Origin: Candidatus Liptonbacteria bacterium
GTDB taxonomy: Bacteria; Patescibacteriota; Minisyncoccia; UBA6257; 2-01-FULL-56-20
Direction of reading: 5' to 3'
NCBI GenBank assembly: GCA_016194445.1
Contig: JACQBP010000026.1
Coordinates: 1 to 38,998 of the forward strand
DNA: 38,998 bases
The translations under genes were made by a program, and so were the position numbers. Below, piece by piece: positions 9,349-18,105 of this stretch. Below the pieces are notes generated by a model. That model saw only the letters and a program-made list of their open reading frames with translations, was not told the DNA's origin and ran no database searches. Within the stretch, counting starts at the first letter, position 1, and the number at the start of each line of letters is the position of its first letter.

Positions 9349-9373
9349 GCTCGCTTAAGGGGAAGATGAAAGG

Positions 9374-10306
9374 CTATGAAACTATCTGCACTTCTACTTC
9401 AAGAGTGATACCGAATTTGCGCTTAACTCCAGCTTTAACGGCCTTAATGACCGCTTTGACATGGGAGGCCTTGGCGCCACCTAAATTAACAATGAAATTC
9501 GGGTGTTTAGGGGAGACCATCGCCTTTCCTCGCTTCAAGCCCTTAAGACCGGCTTCTGAAATCAAATAGGCGGTGGGGATAACCGGGAAAGGGTCGGGTT
9601 TGATCACGTGCCGCACTTGTACGAGTGAGGCTTTGGGGAATTTTTTGACATCGACATTTTTGAAAGTGCTGCCGGTGTTGGGATATTCCAGGGGATGTTT
9701 GGCTCGGCGAAAATCGATTTTATCTTGAATGGCAAACTTGATGGCTTTGGGATTGCCTTTTTTGAGTTTTAAAACCGCGCCGGTGACAATAAATTCGCCA
9801 TCTTTCTTTTTAAAAAAACTGGTGCGATAGCCAAATTGACAACTTTTATCAGAGTAAGTTTTTACTTTGAGCGTTTGGATGTTGAAACTTTCGACTGATT
9901 CAATATTGTCTTTAATTTCTCCCCGGAAGGCGCCGGCGTTGCCGCGAATGGCGCCGCCTAAAGTGCCGGGCAATCCCCCAGCCCATTCGAGACCGCTGAA
10001 ACTTTGCTTGATGGCAAACTTGAGCAAGTCCGGCATTAAAACTCCGGCACCGACGCGAATGCGGAGACCATTTGCGGTTAAATGCTGAATGTCAATCTTT
10101 AAAACCAAGCCCTTAAAACCTGCGTCGCTAAAGAGAAGATTGGTGCCGCCGCCTAAGATAAAAATTTTTTGTTTATTTTCTCTCGCCCAAACAACGGCTT
10201 CTTTTAAATCTTTGATACTTTTGGCTTCGAAAAAATATCTGGCCTGACCGCCAATTTTGTAGTTGCTGTGTTTTGAGAGCGGAACATTTTTTTGAATCTT
10301 GATCAT
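9374..10306 (-). CDS. murB: UDP-N-acetylmuramate dehydrogenase
   Basis: NYKIGGQARYF, FILGGGTNLLFSD, GLEWAGGLPGTLGGAIRGNAGA, GSTFKN, LISEAGLKG. Confidence 0.95.
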   Translation of the reverse strand: MIKIQKNVPLSKHSNYKIGGQARYFFEAKSIKDLKEAVVWARENKQKIFILGGGTNLLFSDAGFKGLVLKIDIQHLTANGLRIRVGAGVLMPDLLKFAIKQSFSGLEWAGGLPGTLGGAIRGNAGAFRGEIKDNIESVESFNIQTLKVKTYSDKSCQFGYRTSFFKKKDGEFIVTGAVLKLKKGNPKAIKFAIQDKIDFRRAKHPLEYPNTGSTFKNVDVKKFPKASLVQVRHVIKPDPFPVIPTAYLISEAGLKGLKRGKAMVSPKHPNFIVNLGGAKASHVKAVIKAVKAGVKRKFGITLEVEVQIVS

Positions 10307-10315
10307 TGAGAAAAA

Positions 10316-10392
10316 CCCCCAATAAGCTGCGGATTGGTGACCTCCTTTATGTTTGTTGTTAAATGAGTGCTCGACCCGCAGCTTATTGGGGG
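10316..10392. promoter_or_regulatory. murB leader hairpin (attenuator-like) with an SD-like sequence in the loop
   Basis: 17-bp perfect IR CCCCCAATAAGCTGCGG/CCGCAGCTTATTGGGGG; minus strand loop contains AAAGGAGGTCACC; stem followed by TTTTTCTC then murB ATG. Confidence 0.6.
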
Positions 10393-10399
10393 CACTCTA

Positions 10400-10428
10400 A
10401 AAATATACGATTTATGGTTACTGGTCAA
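10400..10428 (-). promoter_or_regulatory. Putative murB promoter
   Basis: Minus strand TTGACC-N17-TATTTT; predicted TSS falls at the base of the leader hairpin. Confidence 0.45.
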
Positions 10429-10472
10429 AATAATCTGGTGTTCTAGAATTCTCGAGAAAGGAGGAGGCGACT

Positions 10473-10607
10473 ATGCACGAAAAGTTTCCTCTAACCTGTC
10501 TGTACCACGCCGAAGGCGGCGGTATGGACGGCTCGCTACGAGTTCGCGGCGCCGGAGCTGATGGCACTTGTTTTATCCCCACCGGTGGGGATGCGGACGG
10601 CACGTAG
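10473..10607 (+). CDS. Small ORF, 44 aa, Gly-rich: MHEKFPLTCLYHAEGGGMDGSLRVRGAGADGTCFIPTGGDADGT
   Basis: Strong SD AAAGGAGGAGG 8 nt before ATG; stop followed 9 nt later by a strong terminator; below the ORF-track length cutoff. Confidence 0.55.
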   Translation: MHEKFPLTCLYHAEGGGMDGSLRVRGAGADGTCFIPTGGDADGT

Positions 10608-10616
10608 CGAAACACA

Positions 10617-10658
10617 ACAGCGGTTGGCACTGTTTGGTGCCAACCGCTGTATTATTTT
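10617..10658 (+). terminator. Intrinsic terminator of the 44-aa small ORF
   Basis: 14-bp perfect stem ACAGCGGTTGGCAC/GTGCCAACCGCTGT, 6-nt loop, then ATTATTTT. Confidence 0.85.
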
Positions 10659-10740
10659 AAATATAGAAAACCCCGCCTGTGACGGGATATAAGTCTTCTT
10701 AATTTCTCGACCATATCTTCGAAATGAACACTAAGAAACT

Positions 10741-10762
10741 AAAAACCCCCTGCGGGGTTTTT
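10741..10762. terminator. Bidirectional intrinsic terminator
   Basis: AAAAACCCC-CTGC-GGGGTTTTT. Confidence 0.75.
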
Positions 10763-10885
10763 AGCCAAACATATTTTTGGGGCAGTTCTTTGATTGCCCA
10801 AAGAACTACTCACACTCATTCACAGGTATTTTAGCAAACAACTATTTGAAAGTCAACCCCATTAGAGGTAACGCCTTAGAGATGA

Positions 10886-11662
10886 TTAGCGAAGTTCATA
10901 GGTGACGTTAACTTGAAGGGTAATATCTTCGGTACCAGGTTCTAGAGGAGCGGGGGAAGCCGACGGAGCCATGCCCATACTCATACCGGCTTTGGCAAAT
11001 TCGCCATAGTAAGGAATGGGCCGGTTGGAATTTTCAGTGACCGAAACCACGCGGCCGAGACTGGCGCCGCTCGCTTTGGCCATAAATTCGGCTTGCGCTC
11101 GGGCTTTTGTGTAGGCTTTGGCTCGGGCATCGTTCATAAATTTATCCGGATCTTCGACGGTAAAGCTCACGCCGGAGATGTTGTTGACTCCGAGCTCTGG
11201 TAAACTACCGAGAATCTTTGAAACTTGGTCAAGGTTTTTATCTAATTCTTTGATTTTCACGAACACGCCTTGCGTTAAAGTGTAACCGACGATAAAAGAT
11301 TGACTACCGTTTTTATCGTATTGATATTTCGGTTGGAGATTGTACTGGGTTGTCTCGATACCGTTGTCAGGAACGCCTTGGGACTTGATGAATTTAATCA
11401 CTTCGGAGAGATGATCGTTGTTTTCTTTGGAGATTTTAGCGAGATCGGCGCCTTCGGTGAGGAGTGAAAAGGAAAACTGAGCCAGATCGGGCTTCACCGT
11501 GGTTTTACCTTCGGCGTTGACGCTAATTGTACGTGTCGCCTGTTGTGAATTGCCGATTTTATCGAGCGTCGGCATCACAAAAAAGAAAAGATTGATCACC
11601 AGCCCCGCTAACAAAATGTCCAAGAAAACCCAGAAGTATTTTTTTGATTTATCCATTTCCAT
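10886..11662 (-). CDS. SIMPL domain-containing protein (DUF541)
   Basis: TRTISVNAEGKTTVKPDLAQFSFSLLTEG ... ARAKAYTKARAQAEFMAKASGASLGRVVSV. Confidence 0.93.
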   Translation of the reverse strand: MEMDKSKKYFWVFLDILLAGLVINLFFFVMPTLDKIGNSQQATRTISVNAEGKTTVKPDLAQFSFSLLTEGADLAKISKENNDHLSEVIKFIKSQGVPDNGIETTQYNLQPKYQYDKNGSQSFIVGYTLTQGVFVKIKELDKNLDQVSKILGSLPELGVNNISGVSFTVEDPDKFMNDARAKAYTKARAQAEFMAKASGASLGRVVSVTENSNRPIPYYGEFAKAGMSMGMAPSASPAPLEPGTEDITLQVNVTYELR

Positions 11663-11665
11663 TTT

Positions 11666-12409
11666 TTATTTGGAAGCAATTTTAATGATTTTTTTGAATT
11701 CTTCGGTTTTTAAACTAGCGCCACCGACCAAGGCGCCGTCGATTTCTTGATGTTCAAATATACGCGCGGCGTTCAACGAAGTTACGGAGCCGCCGTAGAG
11801 TACATTAGGTTTCAGGTTAGAGGTTTTAGGTTTTAGGAAGTCTTTGATGTAAGCGGCCATCGAGGCGGAGTCTTCGGGTTTGTCGGCTTTGCCGGTGCCT
11901 ATGGCCCAAATGGGTTCGTAAGCTATAACTAATGACTTAGAACTGATGACTGACGACGGGATACCCTTGAGGTCTTTGGTGATTTGATTTTTCACGAAAC
12001 TTTCGGCTTGGGACAAACCTTCTCTTCTCGTTGAAAGCGATTCGCCGACACACAAGATCACTTTGAGTCCAAAGGCGAGAGCCGATTTCACTTTTTGGTT
12101 AATAATTTCATCAGTTTCGCCCAGATAGTTTCTTCTTTCGGAATGACCGAGAATCACGTAGCTCGCACCAATTTTTTTGAGCATAGAGATAGAAACTTCG
12201 CCCGTAAAAGCGCCGCCGGGAATAGGGTTTTGCCAGAAAACATCTTGCGCGCCTAAATCAGCTTTCCTTAAGGCATTTTTGACGGCACCCAAAAAAGGAA
12301 AGGGCGGGCAGACGACCACGCCTTTTTCGTCGGAGGCTTTGGCGAGTTGAATGGCCTCGGATTCAGAGCTTGGGTTCATCTTCCAGTTAGCAACGATTAG
12401 TTTATTCAT
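11666..12409 (-). CDS. tpiA: Triose-phosphate isomerase
   Basis: MNKLIVANWKMNP, GASYVILGHSERR, VIAYEPIWAIGTGK, VLYGGSV. Confidence 0.97.
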   Translation of the reverse strand: MNKLIVANWKMNPSSESEAIQLAKASDEKGVVVCPPFPFLGAVKNALRKADLGAQDVFWQNPIPGGAFTGEVSISMLKKIGASYVILGHSERRNYLGETDEIINQKVKSALAFGLKVILCVGESLSTRREGLSQAESFVKNQITKDLKGIPSSVISSKSLVIAYEPIWAIGTGKADKPEDSASMAAYIKDFLKPKTSNLKPNVLYGGSVTSLNAARIFEHQEIDGALVGGASLKTEEFKKIIKIASK

Positions 12410-12468
12410 ATTTTTTAGTGATTCATTTTCTCCTGTCAATATGTAAATTTTATCATACGTCCGAAATT

Positions 12469-12497
12469 TTGACTACAAAGAATTTTGGGAGTATACA
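12469..12497 (+). promoter_or_regulatory. Sigma70-like promoter for ispH
   Basis: TTGACT-N17-TATACA. Confidence 0.6.
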
Positions 12498-12560
12498 TAA
12501 ACCCAGCAAGGCAATGCCGGCTTTAAAACTGAATCAACGTCCAAGTGATGGGGGTGAAAA

Positions 12561-13520
12561 ATGCGGTGGTATAGAATCCGCGCCAGACGGACCTTTGAGG
12601 TGGCTCAAACGGCCGGTGTCTGCTGGGGAGTGGATCGAGCGATTCGAGGCATTCGAGGAGCCGCTCGGGGGAAAGAGAGATCAAGAGTGCCGCAGGTACT
12701 CGGTTGGCTGATTCACGATCAAAACTCGATAAGACAACTCGAGAAGGATGGGATTCGAACGATCGAGAGCCCCGAAGAAGCTACTACAGAGGTGATTGCC
12801 ATCACGGCTCACGGCCGAGACCCCAAAGACATCCGGCGACTCCAAGAGCAAGGCTTTAAAGTTCTCGACATGACTTGCCCGATAGTTACGAATCAACATG
12901 CCGAAGCTTTAAAGCTCAAAGAATCAGGTCGAAAGATCATTTTGGTCGGGACCAGGGAACCTCATCCAGAAGTACTGGGAACGCGGGGAGTGCTGGATGA
13001 TGAGGCGATCGTGGTTGATTCGCCATTTGGCGCCCAACTTATCACACTCCACCCCGAAACGCCGATCGGGGTAATTGCCCAAACCACTCATGACCCCGTG
13101 GTGGTTGACGAAGTGCTGTGGGAGCTTAAGAGAAGATTCCGAGATGTTCTCTATGTTCCGACGGCCTGCGGTGACATCGCTTTGAAACTCGAGGAGATTC
13201 GAGAAAAAGCGCAAAAAGCCGACACGATCATAGTGATCAGTGAAGAAAGGAGCGCTAACGGCAATAACCTGGCACGGGTCGCGAGAGCTATGCAGAAAAC
13301 GGTGATCTTCATCCTCGACGAAACGAAACTCGAGCGAGCAATGATCGCTCAGGCAAGACGAATCTTTATCACCGCCGCGGCTTCGAAGTTCGAAAGAGAT
13401 ATTGATGGGGTGGCTGCCAAGCTCAAAAGTTGGGGTTGGAGGCGACGCCAACCTCGGGGTCCGGTGATGACTAAAGAGGAGCGAGCTAAAATGAGCGCTC
13501 GGCAGGCGGCCGGTCACTGA
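12561..13520 (+). CDS. ispH: 4-hydroxy-3-methylbut-2-enyl diphosphate reductase (IspH/LytB family)
   Basis: GVCWGVDRAI, TAHGRDP, DMTCPIVTNQH, EPHPEVLGTRG, PTACGD, SANGNNLARVA; three conserved Cys; SD GGGGGTG before ATG. Confidence 0.88.
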   Translation: MRWYRIRARRTFEVAQTAGVCWGVDRAIRGIRGAARGKERSRVPQVLGWLIHDQNSIRQLEKDGIRTIESPEEATTEVIAITAHGRDPKDIRRLQEQGFKVLDMTCPIVTNQHAEALKLKESGRKIILVGTREPHPEVLGTRGVLDDEAIVVDSPFGAQLITLHPETPIGVIAQTTHDPVVVDEVLWELKRRFRDVLYVPTACGDIALKLEEIREKAQKADTIIVISEERSANGNNLARVARAMQKTVIFILDETKLERAMIAQARRIFITAAASKFERDIDGVAAKLKSWGWRRRQPRGPVMTKEERAKMSARQAAGH

Positions 13521-13575
13521 CCAAACCATACTTATACTTCCCCTCTCCGGGGACAAGCGGGTACAATTCCCACAG

Positions 13576-13607
13576 ACGCCACCATTCATCGGTGGCGTTT
13601 TCATTTT
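13576..13607 (+). terminator. Intrinsic terminator after ispH
   Basis: ACGCCACC...GGTGGCGT followed by TTTCATTTTT. Confidence 0.75.
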
Positions 13608-13664
13608 TAAAACTTGCCGAAAGGAGAGAGGAATTGTAAAATATTCGAGAAATTGCCGCCTTCG

Positions 13665-13695
13665 CCCCAAACCAAAAGCAAGTTTTGGTACGGGG
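13665..13695. repeat. Hairpin repeat copy 1
   Basis: CCCCAAACCAAAAGCAAGTTTTGGTACGGGG; near-identical to 15101-15128. Confidence 0.5.
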
Positions 13696-13723
13696 TAAAT
13701 CTAGTGGCTTCCTGAATCGGAAT

Positions 13724-13798
13724 GGCGCTATCGTCTAGTCTGGCCTAGGACGCCAGGTTCTCATCCTGGTAACGCGGGTTCGAATCCCGCTGGCGCTA
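13724..13798 (+). tRNA. tRNA-Glu(CTC)
   Basis: Acceptor GGCGCTA/TGGCGCT, anticodon arm CCAGG-TTCTCAT-CCTGG (anticodon CTC), T arm CGGG-TTCGAAT-CCCG; CCA not encoded. Confidence 0.93.
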
Positions 13799-13803
13799 CG
13801 AGC

Positions 13804-15072
13804 TTAATCTTCTTTTTTTTCTAAATGAAACTCCCTCAATTCCTGAATTTCTTCAACGATCTCATTGAGCTGAATAATATGGGAAGCTTTGACTAGAACT
13901 AAATCCCCTTTTCGGATCAATTCCCGAATCGGTTTTTTGGCTTCATCAACATCTTCGAAAACTTGAATGTTTTTTTTATTCAGACCGGTTTTCTGGGCAG
14001 ATTCAGCGATGATTTTTCCGCGAGGGCCAACTGTGACTAAAATGTCAACTACATCCGCCGCGAGGCGACCGAGTGTCTCATGCGCGCCAATGGTATAGCT
14101 CCCAATTTCGGTCATGTCACCTAAGACGGCGATTTTTCTTTTGGCCGGGAGGTCTCGTAGCGTGTCTAAGGCGGCGTGCATTGACATCGGGCTCGCGTTA
14201 TAGCTGTCGTCTAAAATCAAGCTGGATTTGATACCTCTAACCAAATTCATTCGGCCGCGAGGTGGCTGGTAGTTTTTTAAGCGGTCGGAGACTTTGATTA
14301 AATTAAAACCGAAGGCGATGCCGACAGCCGCGGCGGCGGCCGCAGCGTAGCCCTGGGCCTTACCGATCGCATGATCGATTTTAACCGGAACAGTACTGCC
14401 GCCGTATTCAAGCTTAAAAGAGAGGCCGGTGGGTACGCCTTCAAAAATTCGGGTTTCAAAATTGGTGATCCGTAAATCCGAGCCGCGGTTAAAACCAAAC
14501 GTCATCAAATGCGCTCGGGTGCGATCTTTTAAATTTAGGACTGCTTCGTCGTCTTTGTTTAAGATAGCGAAACCGGCAGTGGGAAGAAATTCAATTAGTC
14601 TCCCTTTCTCCCGCGCCACTTCTTCAGCCTCGTTGTAAAATTCAACGTGGACGGGGATGTCGCCGATCGCCGTGATGATGCTTACGTTCGGCCTGGCGAT
14701 CGAGAGAAGATACTTGATGTCGCCGGGTTTGTCGGCAGCGTATTCAAGAATGAGAAGCTCGGGGTAGTGGGTATTTTTCGGACCTAAAATTTGCCAAAGT
14801 GATCGAAAAATAACCGACATCCAAAAAAAAATTCCCTTGACCTCGGAATAATCGCCTAAAATCGTAAGAGGTAAGCCGATTTCGTTGTTAAAATTACCTT
14901 GAGCGAAACGGATGAGGCGATCACCTTTTAGGACCGCCGCGATCGCCATTTTGGTTGAAGTCTTGCCGACGCTGCCGGTCACACCGATGATGCCGGGGCG
15001 ATAACGCCATAAAGTTACACTCGCCAATCTCTTCAATACCGCTTTAAGAATTTTAACTAGTGTTTCCTTCAT
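13804..15072 (-). CDS. murF: UDP-N-acetylmuramoyl-tripeptide--D-alanyl-D-alanine ligase (Mur ligase)
   Basis: GVTGSVGKTSTK, VSIITAIGDIPVHVEFY, LILDDSYNASPMSMHAAL, AVLGDMTEIG; start at MKETLVKI. Confidence 0.92.
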   Translation of the reverse strand: MKETLVKILKAVLKRLASVTLWRYRPGIIGVTGSVGKTSTKMAIAAVLKGDRLIRFAQGNFNNEIGLPLTILGDYSEVKGIFFWMSVIFRSLWQILGPKNTHYPELLILEYAADKPGDIKYLLSIARPNVSIITAIGDIPVHVEFYNEAEEVAREKGRLIEFLPTAGFAILNKDDEAVLNLKDRTRAHLMTFGFNRGSDLRITNFETRIFEGVPTGLSFKLEYGGSTVPVKIDHAIGKAQGYAAAAAAAVGIAFGFNLIKVSDRLKNYQPPRGRMNLVRGIKSSLILDDSYNASPMSMHAALDTLRDLPAKRKIAVLGDMTEIGSYTIGAHETLGRLAADVVDILVTVGPRGKIIAESAQKTGLNKKNIQVFEDVDEAKKPIRELIRKGDLVLVKASHIIQLNEIVEEIQELREFHLEKKED

Positions 15073-15100
15073 ATTCAGATTTAATTTAAAGTTTAAATAT

Positions 15101-15128
15101 CCCCAAACCGAACAAGTTTGGTACGGGG
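15101..15128. repeat. Hairpin repeat copy 2
   Basis: CCCCAAACCGAACAAGTTTGGTACGGGG, same orientation as copy 1. Confidence 0.5.
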
Positions 15129-15182
15129 CAGGTGCCATGAAAAATCTTTGAATCTTGGACTGCTATTTTTCACTTTGATTTT

Positions 15183-16826
15183 TTAATTTTGAACTTGCCT
15201 GATCCGGTCTGGCGGGAGGTTGTAGTAATTTAAAATAAATTGCGCTAAAGACCTAAAAGCAGGAACGACAGTGGTGCCGGCCAACGGCGCGCCTTCGGGC
15301 TCGTTTAACCTGATCAGAATGACAAATTTGGCGTCTGAAACAGGACCGAAACCGAGGTAGGTGTTAATAACTTTATCGGTATAGCCGCCTTTTTTAAAAT
15401 CGGGCACTTGGGCGGTGCCGGTTTTGCCGGCGAGTCGGTAGCCGTTGATCTTGCCAATCTCGGCTTTATCAACAGCGGAGACCATCATTTGGGCTACTTT
15501 TTGGGCAGTCGTGGCACTCACTGTACGGCGGATTTCTTTGGGTTTTAAATCGGAGTTTAAGTAAGGAGTCATAAGGTGGCCGCCGTTCGCGATACTTGAG
15601 AAGGCGTTTAGGAGTTCGATTTCGGTGATGGCCACGCCTTGACCAAAAGAGGCGGTCGCAAAGGCCACTTCGGGCGCGCCGGTTTTTAATCTTTTCAGAT
15701 CGCCGTTCAGTTCCCCGGGCAGGTCAATGCCAGTCTTTTCTTCTAAACCGAAAGTTTGAAGATATTTTTTGAAAATAATATGGCCGGTCTCTCTCTCGGC
15801 GAAGGCCGCTCCGGTGTTAACGGATTGTTCGATGACGTTCGTCATAGTGATTTTACCATGCGCCTTTAGATCCCAGTTTTTGATTTCTCGGCCACTGACT
15901 TTAAGAACACCGGTGTCGACGAAAGTGGTATCGGGAGTAATTTTCCCAGAATCAATACCAGCGGCCATAGTGATGATTTTAAAAACGGAGCCGGGTTCAT
16001 AGATACCCTGCACGGATGGATTTGAAAAGAGACCGAGATCATATGTTCCATAATTGTTAGGATCGAACCCGGGATAGTTTTCGAAAGCCAAAATTTTTCC
16101 GGTTTTCGGATCTTGGACAATAACGCTGCCGCTTTTGGCATTTTTCGAAGTGACGAGCCGGCTCAAAATTTTTTGAGCTTCAATTTGAATATTGGCGTCG
16201 ATAGTTAAGTTAAGATCTTGGCCTTGTTTCGTAGCGACTAGAGACTTAACAAGAGCGTTGTCATTTTCTCCCGCGAGAGTGGAATTATAAAAACTTTCAA
16301 GTCCGTAATGTCCAGTTTCCTCGCCACTTGAATCGGTCGGCCCCACAAAACCTAAAACTTGAGACATTAAAGTCCCGAAAGGATAGAAACGAGCCGATTC
16401 TTGATCGATATAGATGCCTTTGAGTTTGAAATCTTTAACTTTAGCAACCGTTTCTAAATCGGCTTTTTTGATTAACAGTTCGTAGAGATCATCTTTTTTA
16501 GAAAGTTTTTTCTCAAGATCTTTTAAGGGCACGTGAAGAACAGGCGCGAGGAGGCTCGCAGCTTCCGGTGGATCTTCAATCCCCTTGGGAACGGCGTAAA
16601 TAATTGGAAAGTTTTTGTTTAAAACGGCGGGCAGTTTGCCCCCGTCTTTATCGGTAAAATAAATACCGCCTCGATTGGCTTTCAGGAATCCGGAGGCGGC
16701 ATATTGGGACTCGGCTTTGGCTGTATAGTTTTGATTACTTAAAATCTGAAGACTGTAGAGATGGAAAAGCAAAAAAGCGTAAGCTAAGGCAAAAATCGAA
16801 ATTACTGTTGCAAAGCGAAAGCCCAT
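15183..16826 (-). CDS. ftsI: Penicillin-binding protein 2 / FtsI transpeptidase
   Basis: RGGIYFTDKDG, YEPGSVFKI (SxxK), SVN, AGKTGTAQVP (KTG). Confidence 0.95.
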   Translation of the reverse strand: MGFRFATVISIFALAYAFLLFHLYSLQILSNQNYTAKAESQYAASGFLKANRGGIYFTDKDGGKLPAVLNKNFPIIYAVPKGIEDPPEAASLLAPVLHVPLKDLEKKLSKKDDLYELLIKKADLETVAKVKDFKLKGIYIDQESARFYPFGTLMSQVLGFVGPTDSSGEETGHYGLESFYNSTLAGENDNALVKSLVATKQGQDLNLTIDANIQIEAQKILSRLVTSKNAKSGSVIVQDPKTGKILAFENYPGFDPNNYGTYDLGLFSNPSVQGIYEPGSVFKIITMAAGIDSGKITPDTTFVDTGVLKVSGREIKNWDLKAHGKITMTNVIEQSVNTGAAFAERETGHIIFKKYLQTFGLEEKTGIDLPGELNGDLKRLKTGAPEVAFATASFGQGVAITEIELLNAFSSIANGGHLMTPYLNSDLKPKEIRRTVSATTAQKVAQMMVSAVDKAEIGKINGYRLAGKTGTAQVPDFKKGGYTDKVINTYLGFGPVSDAKFVILIRLNEPEGAPLAGTTVVPAFRSLAQFILNYYNLPPDRIRQVQN

Positions 16827-17116
16827 TTTTGTGCGGATTCAAAATAATCGGGGTTTTTTTCTTGAACAAGCCCGAGGGTGGCAATGATTTGATCGACATT
16901 TTCAGACTCAAAAAAGGCAAAAACTTTTTGGTTGAGATCGGCGGTAGCGGCTTGGTTAACTTCGATTTCCCTCTTAAGCTTCGTAATATCCTGGTCTAAG
17001 TTTACAACTTGATTATACATAAAAATCAGATAAAAGACGCCGGATACTAAAGGCACAATCGAAGAAATCAGCAATTTAATAACAAAACTTAATTTTTCGG
17101 GTTTTATGAAGGTCAT
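16802..17116 (-). CDS. FtsL/DivIC-like bitopic septum protein
   Basis: Short TM then coiled-coil; lies between rsmH and ftsI, the usual ftsL position. Confidence 0.6.
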   Translation of the reverse strand: MTFIKPEKLSFVIKLLISSIVPLVSGVFYLIFMYNQVVNLDQDITKLKREIEVNQAATADLNQKVFAFFESENVDQIIATLGLVQEKNPDYFESAQKWAFALQQ

Positions 17117-17135
17117 GCTAGCTAGGTTTTAGGTT

Positions 17136-18020
17136 TTAGATAAGGATGGCGGCTCGGAGTTTGGCGGAACGACTTTTGGGGTTTTGAACGATTTCTTCCA
17201 TTGAGGCTTCGATTGGTTTTTTAGTTAAGATTTTTAAAATTCCTGCCAGCTCTAATTTTTGAAAATGTTTTTTGATGATGGCGTCTTCTAACGAATGAAA
17301 GCTGATAATGACGACTCGAGCTTTGGGTTTGAGAATATCCGGTAAGCGGTTTAAAACTTTTTCTAAATTCTCGAGTTCGTGATTGGCGTAAATTCGAAGA
17401 GCTTGAAAAGTCCGGGTAGCGGGATCGATGCGTTGGTTCTCGTAATTTTTGGGGGTGGATGCGCGGATAATTTCGGCTAATTCCAAACTCGAAGTGATTC
17501 TCTTCTTCTTGCTAACCTCTTTGATGGCCTTTGCGATTTTTCGAGATAACCTCTCGCCGCCTAATTTAAAGATGATGTCTGCTAATTCGCCTTCTTTGAG
17601 TTCTCGAATGACTTGAGCGACGGGAGCGCTTTCGGCGCTGTAGGTCATGTAGAGCGGCTCGTCTTTATCGAAACTGAAACCGCGATTAGAATTTTCAATC
17701 TGCTCTGATGAAAAGCCGAGGTCAAGCAGTAGGCCGTCAGCTTTCCCTAATTTTTCTTTTTTTAAAATTTCTGGCAGATCGGCGTAGTTGCCGCTTATAA
17801 GCGTGATGGACGACTTATGACCAATAACCCACGACTCTCTTTTTAATTTTTTGATCAAACTTTCGTCCCAATCGATTCCAAAAACTTTTCCGCTCGGAGA
17901 AATTTTATCAAGAATAATTTTAGCGTGTCCCCCACCATTGATCGTGCCGTCGATGATGAACTCGCCCGGTTCGGGATTTAGATATTCGATTACTTCTTTT
18001 AAGAGAACCGGTATATGCAT
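17136..18020 (-). CDS. rsmH: 16S rRNA (cytosine(1402)-N(4))-methyltransferase
   Basis: MHIPVLLKEVIEYL, DGTINGGGHAKIIL, DLGFSSEQIENSNRGFSF, QALRIYANHELENL, IISFHSLED. Confidence 0.97.
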   Translation of the reverse strand: MHIPVLLKEVIEYLNPEPGEFIIDGTINGGGHAKIILDKISPSGKVFGIDWDESLIKKLKRESWVIGHKSSITLISGNYADLPEILKKEKLGKADGLLLDLGFSSEQIENSNRGFSFDKDEPLYMTYSAESAPVAQVIRELKEGELADIIFKLGGERLSRKIAKAIKEVSKKKRITSSLELAEIIRASTPKNYENQRIDPATRTFQALRIYANHELENLEKVLNRLPDILKPKARVVIISFHSLEDAIIKKHFQKLELAGILKILTKKPIEASMEEIVQNPKSRSAKLRAAILI

Positions 18021-18105
18021 GGTTGTAATGTTCTAAGGCTTGAGTGTTGTAATGTTTTAATTTAGATTTAGCACTACAACATTCGAGCATTCAGGCACTA
18101 CAACC
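18021..18105 (-). repeat. Nested inverted repeat filling the mraZ-rsmH intergenic gap
   Basis: Outer GGTTGTAATG(18021-18030)/CACTACAACC(18096-18105), inner 18038-18054/18072-18088; ends at the rsmH ATG. Confidence 0.6.

Noticed and set aside
10367-10630. 64-aa plus and 70-aa minus ORFs from the track
   Set aside because: Arg-rich or out-of-frame shadows of the 44-codon ORF that has the strong SD and terminator
12924-13670. 248-aa minus-strand ORF
   Set aside because: Antisense to ispH, which carries clear family motifs; no recognisable domain
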